Assembly: GCA_016284515.1 (NCBI GenBank)
Contig: JAEEOY010000133.1
Span: 1 to 43,102 of the forward strand
Source of the DNA: Kiritimatiellia bacterium
GTDB taxonomy: Bacteria; Verrucomicrobiota; Kiritimatiellia; RFP12; UBA1067
Direction of reading: 5' to 3'
DNA length: 43,102 bases
In this document: piece after piece, positions 19,042-28,700 of the stretch
Layout of the letters: every line of letters starts with the position of its first letter
Position numbering within the stretch: position 1 is the stretch's first letter
Translations under genes and position numbers: made by a program
The notes under the pieces: model-generated
What the model was told of the DNA's origin: nothing
Seen by the model: only the letters and a program-made list of their open reading frames with translations
Databases searched by the model: none

Positions 19042-20868
19042 ATGGACAACCAGCAGTACGGAAAGCTTTTCAGTTTCATCTGGAACATCGCGAACGATGT
19101 TCTCGTGTTCGCCTTTGAGAAGGGCGACTACAAGAAGATCATACTCCCTTTTACCGTGCTGCGGCGCATCGACGTGCTCTTGGAGGAGACAAAGTCGAAG
19201 GTCCTCGAGAAAAAGGCGTTCTGCGACAAGAACAAGCTGCCCTACGAGCAGTTCCTCCCGCCTGTGACGGGCTATCCGTTCTACAACGCCTCGGCGTTCA
19301 AGATGTCCACGCTGAAGAACGAGATCGACCCCCAGCGCCTCAAGATGAACGTGCTCGAGTACTTCAACGGCTTCTCGCCCGACGTTCAGGACGTGATCGA
19401 CAAGTTCCAGCTGCGCCACTGGGTGGACGCGCTGACGAACAAGGGGCGTCTCGGTTCCATTCTCGAGAAGTTCACCGACTCCTCGATCAACCTCTCGATC
19501 AAGCCAGTAAAGGACGGCAACGGCAAGGTGATTCTCCCCGGCCTCGACAACCACACGATGGGCACGATGTTCGAGGAGCTCCTCCGCCGCTTCAACGAAG
19601 AGAACAACGTCACCGAGGCAGGCGAGCACTTCACCCCGCGCGACTACGTGCGCCTCCTCGCGCGCCTCGCCGTTGAGCCGGTCAAGGATTCCCTCAAGGA
19701 CGGCACCTACACGATCTACGACGGCGCGAGCGGTACGGGCGGAATCCTCACGGTGACGCAGGAGGAGTTTGCCCGCATTGCGTCCGAATCGGGGCGCAAG
19801 ATCAAGACGATGATCTTCGGGCAGGAACTGCAGGACGACACCTACGCCACCTGCAAGGCCGACCTGATGATCTCAGGCAACATCAAGCGCTTTACCTACC
19901 GCCTCGGTTCGGCCGACCACCAGTACATCGCCTGCGGATCGACGATATCTCAGGACGGACACGCTGGCGAGAAGTTCGACTTCTGCGTGATGAATCCTCC
20001 CTTCGGCACGCCTTGGAAGGAGGATCTCAAGAACTGGGGCATAGGCGACAAGAAGGAGGTCTCCGATCCGCGCTTCTTCCACGGCGAGACGAGCTTCATC
20101 CCCGACATCGGCGACTGCCAGATGCTGTTCCTCGCCAACAGCGTGAGCCGCATGAAGGACACCGAGCTCGGCACGCGCATCGTCGAGGTGCACAACGGCT
20201 CCTCGCTCTTCACGGGCTCGGCAGGCGGCGGCGAGTCGAACCTCAGGCGCTACATCATCGAGAACGACATGCTCGAGGCAATCGTCGCGATGCCCGAGAA
20301 GGACTTCTACAACACCGGCATCGGCACCTACGTCTGGATCGTCACGAACCGCAAGGAGAAGCGCCGCCGCGGTAAGGTGCAGCTCATCGACGCGACGGCC
20401 ATTTCCACGCCGCTCAAGAAGAACCTCGGCGAGAAGAACTGCGAGACGAGCCCCGCGGACTGCGACCGCATTCTGAAGCTTCTCAAGGATTTCAAGGAGA
20501 CGCCCGAGTCGAAGATCTTCAGGAACGAGGAGTTCGGCTACTGGGAGGTACCGGTGATGCGTCCGAAGCGCGACGCGGAGGGGAATGTCGTCCTCAAGAA
20601 GGGCAAGCCCGTAATCGCCAAGGCGCGCAACGAGGTGGAGCAGATTCCGCTTACCTATCCGGGCGGCATCGCGGCGTTCTACGAGAAGGAAGTCAAGCCC
20701 TACGACGCCGAGGCGACGTTCGGCGAGCCGGTTGTCGGCTATGAGCTGAGCTTCACGAAGTACTTCTACAAGCCGGTCGAGCTCAGGACGCAGGACGAGA
20801 TCTCGGCGGAGATTTCGTCGCTTGAAAAGGAGACGTCCGGCCTTCTCAGGGAGATACTGGGAGGTTGA
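19042..20868 (+). CDS. hsdM: Type I restriction-modification DNA methyltransferase subunit M
   Basis: 'EAGEHFTPRDYVRLLARL', 'IYDGASGTGGILTVTQEE', 'FCVMNPPFGTPW', 'LFTGSAGGGESNLRRYIIENDMLEAIVAMPEKDFYNTGIGTYVWIVTNRKE'. Confidence 0.97.
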   Translation: MDNQQYGKLFSFIWNIANDVLVFAFEKGDYKKIILPFTVLRRIDVLLEETKSKVLEKKAFCDKNKLPYEQFLPPVTGYPFYNASAFKMSTLKNEIDPQRLKMNVLEYFNGFSPDVQDVIDKFQLRHWVDALTNKGRLGSILEKFTDSSINLSIKPVKDGNGKVILPGLDNHTMGTMFEELLRRFNEENNVTEAGEHFTPRDYVRLLARLAVEPVKDSLKDGTYTIYDGASGTGGILTVTQEEFARIASESGRKIKTMIFGQELQDDTYATCKADLMISGNIKRFTYRLGSADHQYIACGSTISQDGHAGEKFDFCVMNPPFGTPWKEDLKNWGIGDKKEVSDPRFFHGETSFIPDIGDCQMLFLANSVSRMKDTELGTRIVEVHNGSSLFTGSAGGGESNLRRYIIENDMLEAIVAMPEKDFYNTGIGTYVWIVTNRKEKRRRGKVQLIDATAISTPLKKNLGEKNCETSPADCDRILKLLKDFKETPESKIFRNEEFGYWEVPVMRPKRDAEGNVVLKKGKPVIAKARNEVEQIPLTYPGGIAAFYEKEVKPYDAEATFGEPVVGYELSFTKYFYKPVELRTQDEISAEISSLEKETSGLLREILGG

Positions 20869-20900
20869 GCCGTGTAGAACGTGTAGAAACATGTAGAGAA

Positions 20901-22226
20901 ATGAGATACGAGCGATATAGAAAGACCGGAATACCATGGCTCCCCGAAGTGCCGGAGGAGTGGGAGGTCGCAAAAGTTAGGCAGCATTTCAGGTTGCGTT
21001 CTGAAAAGGTTTCAGAGAAGGACTTCCCTGCATTGTCGGTAGCAAAAATAGGTGTGGTACCTCAGATGTCGGATGTAGCGCTTTCAATGGCTGAGGGGGA
21101 TACCCGTAAACTGGTACGAGAAGGTGATTTTGTTGTTAATTCGCGTTCGGATAGGAAAGGGTCTGGTGGAATAGCTCCGCGTGATGGGTCAGTAACAACG
21201 ATCAGTATCGTACTTGAGCCTCATAATATTTATCGCCAATTTGTTCATTATCTTTTTCGTTCTATCCCTTGGGTAGAAGAGTTTTACCGTAACGGCAGAG
21301 GTATAGTGGCTGATCTGTGGACAACACGTTATCAAGAAATGCGAAACATGTTGTTTCCCCTCCCTCCTCTCCCTACCCAGCGGGCAATAGTTGCCTTTCT
21401 CGACGAGAAGTGCGGGAAGGTGGATCGGCTGGTGGCGGCGAAGGAGAAGGAGGCGGCGCTTCTGAAGGAGCTGAAGCAGTCGATGATCGCCGATGCGGTG
21501 ACGGGGAAGGTGGAATGCGGAGTGCGGAGTGCGGAGTGCGGAGCGGGTGATTTTAACGCAGAGGCGCAGGGCCGCAGAGCACGCAGAGAAGTTAATCTTG
21601 TCAAAACCAACCGCCCCACGAAACCAAGCGGCATACCATGGCTCCCCGAAGTGCCAGAAGGGTGGGAGGTGCGGAAGGTGAGACAGCATTTTCGATTGAG
21701 ATCTGAAAAGGTCTCCGAAAAAGATTTTCCGCCTCTTTCTGTCGCGAAGATAGGTGTTGTTCCGCAGCTTTCCGATGTTGCGATCTCCATGGCTGAAGGC
21801 GATACGCGCAAGCTTGTGCGAGAGGGCGATTATGTTGTAAATTCCCGTTCCGACAGAAAGGGTTCTTGTGGCGTTGCTCCGAGAGATGGCTCTGTGACGA
21901 CAATTAGTATTGTTCTAGAGCCACATGACATTGATAGAAAATATGTGCATTACCTTTTCCGGTCAACGCCTTGGGTTGAAGAGTTTTATCGAAATGGGCG
22001 TGGTATTGTAGCCGATCTTTGGACGACGCGGTATCAAGAAATGCGAAATATGTTGTTCCCTCTCCCTCCACTCCCCGAGCAGAAGGCGATTGTGGCGTAT
22101 ATCGAGGCGAGGGCGGCGAAGATCGACGCGGCGGTGGTGAAGCTTGAGGCGGAGGTCGCGGCGCTGAAGGAGTACCGCGAGCGGCTCATCGCTGATGTCG
22201 TGACTGGGCAAAGGAGGGTGGCGTGA
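20901..22226 (+). CDS. hsdS: Type I restriction-modification specificity subunit S with two near-identical target-recognition halves
   Basis: 'GIPWLPEVPEEWEV...LPPLPTQRAIVAFLDEKCGKVDRLVAAKEKEAALLKELKQSMIADAVTGK' repeated as 'GIPWLPEVPEGWEV...LPPLPEQKAIVAYIEARAAKIDAAVVKLEAEVAALKEYRERLIADVVTGQ'. Confidence 0.95.
   Translation: MRYERYRKTGIPWLPEVPEEWEVAKVRQHFRLRSEKVSEKDFPALSVAKIGVVPQMSDVALSMAEGDTRKLVREGDFVVNSRSDRKGSGGIAPRDGSVTTISIVLEPHNIYRQFVHYLFRSIPWVEEFYRNGRGIVADLWTTRYQEMRNMLFPLPPLPTQRAIVAFLDEKCGKVDRLVAAKEKEAALLKELKQSMIADAVTGKVECGVRSAECGAGDFNAEAQGRRARREVNLVKTNRPTKPSGIPWLPEVPEGWEVRKVRQHFRLRSEKVSEKDFPPLSVAKIGVVPQLSDVAISMAEGDTRKLVREGDYVVNSRSDRKGSCGVAPRDGSVTTISIVLEPHDIDRKYVHYLFRSTPWVEEFYRNGRGIVADLWTTRYQEMRNMLFPLPPLPEQKAIVAYIEARAAKIDAAVVKLEAEVAALKEYRERLIADVVTGQRRVA
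21514..21541 (+). repeat. Heptanucleotide tandem repeat (AATGCGG)(AGTGCGG)3 inside hsdS
   Basis: aatgcgg agtgcgg agtgcgg agtgcgg read directly; followed by an acgcagaggcgcagggccgcagagcacgcagag stretch. Confidence 0.9.
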
Positions 22227-24424
22227 TTACGCGTGAATATGCCTTGAGTTGCCTTCGCCAAGCTATTGCGAATCCAAATGCCGATTTTCGCGACGGGCAA
22301 TGGGAGGCCATTGACGGAGTCCTTAACGGACGACGCCAGCTTGTCGTGCAGCGCACCGGCTGGGGCAAGAGTATGATTTACTTTCTTGCGGCGAAGTTCC
22401 TTCGATCGCAGGGGCGGGGAATGTCGCTGCTCATTTCGCCGCTTATAGCGCTCATGCGCAACCAGGTCGCGGCGGCGGAACGTGTTGGCGTACGATGCTA
22501 CACGATCAACTCGACGAACCCAAAGGAGTGGGACGGCATTCGCGAGAAGATTCTCTCGGACGCTGCGGACTTGCTGATCGTCTCGCCGGAGCGCCTCGCA
22601 AACGATGATTTCCGCAGGACGATCTTGGAGCCAATTGCAGACAGGATCGGACTTCTTGTCGTCGACGAAGCGCATTGCGTTTCAGACTGGGGACATGATT
22701 TCAGGCCTGACTACAAGAAAATCTCGCGACTGCTGGAGCGCTTGCCGCGGACCGTCCCCGTGTTGGCAACGACAGCTACGGCGACGAGTCGCGTCATTGA
22801 CGACATCAAGGCGCAGATGGGAGAGTCCGTCGAAGTCACGCGCGGCAATCTCGTCCGAAAAAGCCTCTTCCTTCAGAACATTCGTCTGCCGAGCCAGGAG
22901 GCGCGTCTTGCTTGGCTGTCCGGCATTTTGAAAACGCGCATAACCGGAAGCGGAATCATCTACGCTCTGACTATTCGCGACGCAGAAATCGTTTCGCACT
23001 GGCTGAGGATGAACGGCATCGCGGCATACGCCTATTGCAGCAAGGTGCTGCCGCCTCAGGACATGGCACCGGAACTGCGGGCTGAACTTGCGGCGAAGGA
23101 AAGCTGGAAAGCCGCAACCACCGAGTCTGCGCAAGTCGCTGCATATCGCGAATTTCTCGAGGATCTTCTTCTCGGGAATCGCATCAGGGCTCTTGTGGCG
23201 ACTTCGGCACTCAGCATGGGCTTCGACAAGCCCGATCTTGCGTTTGTCATCCACTACCAGCGCCCGAAGTCGGTGGTCGACTACTATCAGCAGGTCGGGC
23301 GTGCGGGACGCGGCATCGATTCCGCCTATGGCGTTCTCCTGAACGGCGAGGAGGATGACAAGATTGGGGAGTTCTTCATCAAAAACGCATTTCCTTCAGA
23401 GCAGGATGTCAAAAGTGTCCTTGATGCGATCGCAGAGACCAGTGAAGGTTTGTCGCGCCTTGAACTGGAGCGCAAGTTCAACCTTAAGAAGGGCAAGATC
23501 GAGCAGGTCCTCAAGTTTGTCATGTCCGATGTGCCTCAGCCTGTCGTAAAAGACGGCGCGAAATACAGGGCGACGCAATATGTGCGTGCATATCGTATAC
23601 CTGCCGATAACATCTTGAGGCTGACCGCGATTCGACATGAAGAAATGCGGACGATGGACGCCTACGTGAATTCTCGCGGATGTCTCATGGGATTTTTGTG
23701 CGCGGCGTTGGAGAGCCCGGCCGATTCGCCCCATTGCGGACGCTGTCGGAACTGCCGCCCGGATTTGGCCTTGCCCGAGACGGTCGAGCCAGCGTCGCTA
23801 CAGGCTGCCGCAGATTTGCTCCGCAAGTCGAGCGTACCGATTGTCCCACGGAGACAATGGGCTGATCCAGCGAGCGCTGCAGTACGCTTCGGTCTGAACG
23901 GCAAGGCGACCATTCCGCCTGAGCTTAGGATGGAAGAGGGACTTGCGCTGTCCGCATACGGGGCAGGCGAGTGGGGACGGCTTGTCCAGAAAGGCAAGTA
24001 CGCGACAAATCCGCCGCGTTTTGACGACAGGCTCGTCGAGGCCTGTGCGAACATGATTGAGGAACGACAGCTGGAGAAGCATCCTTCGTGGATCGTTCCG
24101 GTGCCTTCTCGGCGAAACAACGCGCTGGTCGGGGATTTCGCCGATCGTCTGGCGCTTCGCCTGGGTCTGCCATGCTGGCGCGGGCTTGTCAAGGTGATCG
24201 ACACTCCGCCTCAGAAGGACATGGAGAATTCTGCGTTCCAGCAGAACAATGTCATAGATGCGTTCGCAGTCGACGGAAAACCGCCGGAAGGCGGATGCAT
24301 TCTTGTGGACGACATGGTAGATTCAAAATGGACGTTCACCGTGGCTGCCGCAGTCCTGCGTCGGGCGGGCGTTCCATTTGTGTTCCCATTGGCGTTGGCT
24401 GATTCTTCTAACAATGGAGAGTGA
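22223..24424 (+). CDS. RecQ-family helicase fused to a C-terminal phosphoribosyltransferase-like domain
   Basis: 'VQRTGWGKSMIYF' (Walker A), 'LLVVDEAHCVSDWGHDFRPDY', 'VGRAGRG', Zn Cys cluster 'GCLMGFLCAALESPADSPHCGRCRNC', C-terminal 'VPVPSRR...FQQNNV...GCILVDDMVDSKWTFTVAAAVLRRAG'. GTGA overlap with hsdS. Confidence 0.9.
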   Translation: MITREYALSCLRQAIANPNADFRDGQWEAIDGVLNGRRQLVVQRTGWGKSMIYFLAAKFLRSQGRGMSLLISPLIALMRNQVAAAERVGVRCYTINSTNPKEWDGIREKILSDAADLLIVSPERLANDDFRRTILEPIADRIGLLVVDEAHCVSDWGHDFRPDYKKISRLLERLPRTVPVLATTATATSRVIDDIKAQMGESVEVTRGNLVRKSLFLQNIRLPSQEARLAWLSGILKTRITGSGIIYALTIRDAEIVSHWLRMNGIAAYAYCSKVLPPQDMAPELRAELAAKESWKAATTESAQVAAYREFLEDLLLGNRIRALVATSALSMGFDKPDLAFVIHYQRPKSVVDYYQQVGRAGRGIDSAYGVLLNGEEDDKIGEFFIKNAFPSEQDVKSVLDAIAETSEGLSRLELERKFNLKKGKIEQVLKFVMSDVPQPVVKDGAKYRATQYVRAYRIPADNILRLTAIRHEEMRTMDAYVNSRGCLMGFLCAALESPADSPHCGRCRNCRPDLALPETVEPASLQAAADLLRKSSVPIVPRRQWADPASAAVRFGLNGKATIPPELRMEEGLALSAYGAGEWGRLVQKGKYATNPPRFDDRLVEACANMIEERQLEKHPSWIVPVPSRRNNALVGDFADRLALRLGLPCWRGLVKVIDTPPQKDMENSAFQQNNVIDAFAVDGKPPEGGCILVDDMVDSKWTFTVAAAVLRRAGVPFVFPLALADSSNNGE

Positions 24425-24425
24425 C

Positions 24426-25757
24426 ATGGAAATAGATTTCAGCATAAGTCCAGATACGCAGGCCGTGCTTCTGCTTTGCGGGGCTTTTGGTCGCAGTGAT
24501 CGCGAACTGTCGCCGATAACGCCCGGGCAGTACAATGTCCTGGCCTTGGCTTTGGACAAGCTCGGGAAGCGCCCGGCCGACCTGATCGGTGCAAGCGGTC
24601 CTGAGGATGCGCTAATTCGCGAGGTCTGCGCAGTTCCGAGCGAGAATGGGCGCGTGAAGAGTTTGGATCCAGAGAAAATAACAGCTCTTCTTCGTCGAGG
24701 CGTGTCGCTTTCGTCGGCGCTCGACAAATGGGCGTCCTACGGTATACGCGTAATCAGTCGTGCTGACGATTCCTACCCGTCGCGGCTGCGCAGGCACCTG
24801 GGCGGAAAGGCGCCGGCGCTACTTTATTATGCCGGCAACGCGGAGCTTCTGCCGGGAGGCGGCATGGCCTTCGTCGGTTCGCGCGACATTTCCGCGGAAG
24901 CAACGGAGATGATCAGGCGAGTGGTGCGCGGCTGTGTCGATCTCGGCATGAACATCGTTTCCGGTGGTGCGCGTGGAGCAGACCAGACGGCGATGCAGGA
25001 GGCTGCTTCAATGGGCGGGAAAGTGATAGGCGCATTGCCGTGCGGGCTCATGAAGGCCTGTCTTGAACCATCTAACCGCGATGCTCTTGCCGACGGGAGG
25101 GCATTGCTGTTCTCGGCTTTCGATCCGGAGATCAGGCCTTTCAGCTACGGGCAGGTTGCCATGGACCGGAACAAGTACATCTACGGAATGGCCGACTCCT
25201 GTTTCGTTGCGGAATCGGGCATTGGCAGCAAGAGCGGGACTTGGTCTGGCGCGGACGAAGAGCTCAGGAACAAAAACCGCAACCCGGTGTATGTATACCT
25301 TGGGAAGACCCCGTCGGCAGGATGTGCCGATCTTGCAAAGCGCGGTGCGCTGGCCTGGAATGACCAGAAGACGGTTGCGGAGAACCTGGCTGAAAGTGCA
25401 CACGCCGACAGGGGCGGCGGCTTGAAGCAGGACGATTTGTTCAGTGGTTTTACCGCTGCCGAGCCCGAGGCAGAATACGGCAAGGGTGTAGCCTCTGGAA
25501 AAGTTCCTGAACCTGTGCCTGTTTCGGTCAATGCCGAGGAAGAGACAATGTATGGAATCTTTCTTGGCGAGATGAAGTCTTTGCTCTCGGTGCCTCGCAA
25601 GGAAGCCGATGTGAAAAAGAGGCTGGCCAAGAAATTCGACCTGGTCGCGGCGCAAGTCAAGCATTGGATAGAGAAGGCTGTGGCCGAAGGTGCTGCTATT
25701 CGCAAGGAGTATGCGTCGGGCAAGAAAAAGAGTGTCATGCTCGAAAGCGTCAAATAG
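24426..25757 (+). CDS. DprA-like (DNA-processing/Rossmann) protein with C-terminal extension
   Basis: 'DDSYPSRLRRHLGGKAPALLYYAGN', 'AFVGSRDIS', 'NIVSGGARGADQTAMQEAASMGGKVIGALPCG'. Confidence 0.9.
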   Translation: MEIDFSISPDTQAVLLLCGAFGRSDRELSPITPGQYNVLALALDKLGKRPADLIGASGPEDALIREVCAVPSENGRVKSLDPEKITALLRRGVSLSSALDKWASYGIRVISRADDSYPSRLRRHLGGKAPALLYYAGNAELLPGGGMAFVGSRDISAEATEMIRRVVRGCVDLGMNIVSGGARGADQTAMQEAASMGGKVIGALPCGLMKACLEPSNRDALADGRALLFSAFDPEIRPFSYGQVAMDRNKYIYGMADSCFVAESGIGSKSGTWSGADEELRNKNRNPVYVYLGKTPSAGCADLAKRGALAWNDQKTVAENLAESAHADRGGGLKQDDLFSGFTAAEPEAEYGKGVASGKVPEPVPVSVNAEEETMYGIFLGEMKSLLSVPRKEADVKKRLAKKFDLVAAQVKHWIEKAVAEGAAIRKEYASGKKKSVMLESVK

Positions 25758-25765
25758 GAGGAGTC

Positions 25766-28700
25766 ATGCCGGTAGATACCAGCGAGAAAGGCCTTGAGTC
25801 GATCATCGTCGCGTACCTTCGCGATGTGAACGGCTATGTCGAGGGAACGAGCGACATGTACTCGAAGGACGTCGCTGTCGTGAAGCCGTGGCTTGAGGCG
25901 TTTCTCGTGGCGACCCAGCCCGACAAGGTAGCCCGTTCGATGTGCTTCGCGAGCGCGTCCGAGAAGGCGAAGTTCTACGCGCGCCTCGACGACGCCCTCG
26001 CCAAGCGCGGCGTATCGGATGTGTTGCGCAAGGGCTTCGCCTTCAACGGAACGACCTTCGACCTCTACTTCCCGATTCCCTCCGAGCAGAACCCAAGCGC
26101 CAAGGAAGCCTACGAGAAGAACTGCTTCGGAGTCATACGCCAGCTTCACTATTCGAAGATCGACGCGAACGACGCCATCGACTTTGCTGTGTTCATAAAC
26201 GGCTTGCCTCTCGCGACCTTTGAGCTCAAGAACCACTACACGCGGCAGACCGTAGAAAATGCCATCAAGCAGTACAAGACCGACCGCGATCCTAAGGAGA
26301 AGTTGCTGAGGCCGAAGCGCTGCGCCGTGCATTTCGCAGTAGACGACACTGACGTCTTCATGTGCACCGAGCTGAAGGGGGCGGATTCGTGGTTTCTGCC
26401 TTTCAACCGCGGCGTCAACGGCGGAGCTGGGAACCCCGTCGTCCCCGGCAAGACGATGACGAGCTACCTCTGGGAGGAGGTCTTCGAGAAGCGGTCGCTC
26501 TCGAACATCATCGAAAACTTCGCGCAGGTGATAGTAACCGAGGACAGGAAGACGCACAAGACAAGGGAGCGAGTGATCTGGCCCCGCTACCACCAGCTCG
26601 ACTGCGTGAGGAAGCTCCTTGGCGCCACTGCCATCGCCCCTGTCGGGCGGAAGTTCCTCATACAGCATTCGGCGGGCTCAGGCAAGTCGAACACGATCAC
26701 GTGGCTTGCGTACCAGCTCGTTCTCCTCCAGAAACCCGACACCACTGCGAAGTTCGACTCCATCATCGTCGTTACCGACCGCATCAACCTCGACAAGCAG
26801 ATACGCGACAACATCAACGCCTTCGCGAAGCTCAGGAACCTCGTCGGATGGGCGGACCACGCGGAGACGCTGCGCGAGCTCCTGCAGGGCGGCAAGAAAA
26901 TCATCGTCTCGACGATTCACAAGTTCTCGTTCATCCTCGACGAGATCGGTTCGTCGCTCAGGGACAAGACGTTTGCGATCGTCATCGACGAGGCGCATTC
27001 GAGCCAGAACGGCGAGATGGCGTCCAGTATGGCGGCGAGCGTTTCGGGGAATGCGGAATGCGGAGTGCGGAATGCGGAAGGGGGAATGCGGAGGGCGGAG
27101 TGCGGAGAGCGGAATGGGGAGGATGCCGATGATGTCGAGGCGAGGGTCCTCAGGATAATGAAGGGCCGCAAGCTCGCGAAGAACGCCAACTACTACGCGT
27201 TCACGGCGACGCCCAAGAACAAGACGCTGGAGATGTTCGGCGAGGAGTACACTATGGCGGATGGCGTCACATACGCGCCGTTCCACGAGTATACGATGAA
27301 GCAGGCCATCGAGGAGGGGTTCATCCTCGACGTCATCCGCAACTACACGCCCTACCGGTCGTTCTACGAAGTCGTGAAGAAGGTGGAGGACGATCCGCAG
27401 TTCGACAGGGAAAAGGCGCCGAAGCGCATCCGTGCGTACGTGGAGCGCCAGCCAGAGACTATCGAGGCGAAGAGTCGAATCATCGTCGATCATTTCTGCA
27501 CAAAGGTCTTCAAGAAGATAGGCGGCAGGGCGCGTGCGATGGTCGTGACGTCTTCCATCGAGCGGGCGATCGACTTCTATAAATGCATCTCCCGGCTCCT
27601 GGAGGAGCAGGGCGGCAGGTTCAAGGCGATTGTCGCCTTCACCGACAAGGAGATCGACGGACACGTCGTGACCGAATCGTCGCTGAACGGCTTCCCTTCC
27701 GCACAGATCGAGGACAAGATCGAGGAGGAGCCGTACCGCATCCTCGTGGTGGCGGACAAGTTCCATACGGGCTACGACCAGCCGCTCCTGCACACGATGT
27801 ACGTGGACAAGGTGCTGACCGACCTCAAGGCCGTCCAGACGCTCTCCCGGCTGAACCGCGCGCATCCGAAGAAGTTCGACACGTTCGTGCTCGATTTCGC
27901 AAACGATCCCGAGGACATCCGCGCAGCGTTCCAGCGCTACTACAAGACCACGGTGCTCGAAGGGGAGAGCGACGTCAACAAGCTGAACGACCTCATCGAG
28001 ACGATCGAGAGGGCGCCGTTCTATACGGACGGGGACAAGCGCCAGGTTGTCGAGCTCCGGCTTTCCGGCAATGACGAAGACCGGCCGAAGATTGATGCGA
28101 TGCTTGACGCGTGCGTAGTCCGTTTCAAGGAGGAGCTCAACGAGGAGGAGCAGGTCCGCGCCAAGAGCGCGATGAAGAACTACTGCCGCATCTATCCGTT
28201 CTTCGCGGCAATCATGCCGTACGAAAGCGTCGACTGGGAGCGTCAGTATCTCTTCTATTCGCTCCTGGTGAAGAAGCTGCCGACGCTGAAGAGAGAGGAT
28301 TTTACGGCTGGTCTTCTGGAGACGATCGACTTCGACAAGTACCGCATACAGAAAGAGGAGGAACGGGATATAACCCTGGAGAACGTCAACGCGGCCGTCG
28401 CGCCCATTCCAGTCGGCTCCGGCGGCGGGATTCCCGAAGTCGAACTTGACTCGCTTTCGCACATCGTGGAAGACTTCAATGCGGCATACGGCGGTATTGA
28501 ATGGCGCAACGAAGACGAAGTGCGGCGGCAGATACAAGATCTGCCGAGGCGGATGGAGCAGGACGACAATTTCGTGAATGCAATCAGAAACGGCGACAGC
28601 CAGGTCGCCCAGATACAGTTCAATGACATCATCCAGACGGTGGTCGCGTCCATGGGCGAGGAGAAGGTCGAGTTCATGCAGCAGTACTTCGCCAACGCCG

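Noticed and set aside
20865-20900. TTG start for hsdS with repeated GTGTAGAA segments
   Set aside because: ATG 20901 gives an HsdS-like start (MRYERYRKTGIPWLPEVP). The short GTGTAGAA repeats look incidental.
25664-25765. Listed start of the hsdR ORF
   Set aside because: It overlaps the DprA 3' end; ATG 25766 has TAGGAGGAG directly upstream.
21514-27119. Heptamer arrays considered as CRISPR repeats
   Set aside because: Units are contiguous 7-mers with no spacers and no cas genes nearby. No CRISPR array is visible in the window.
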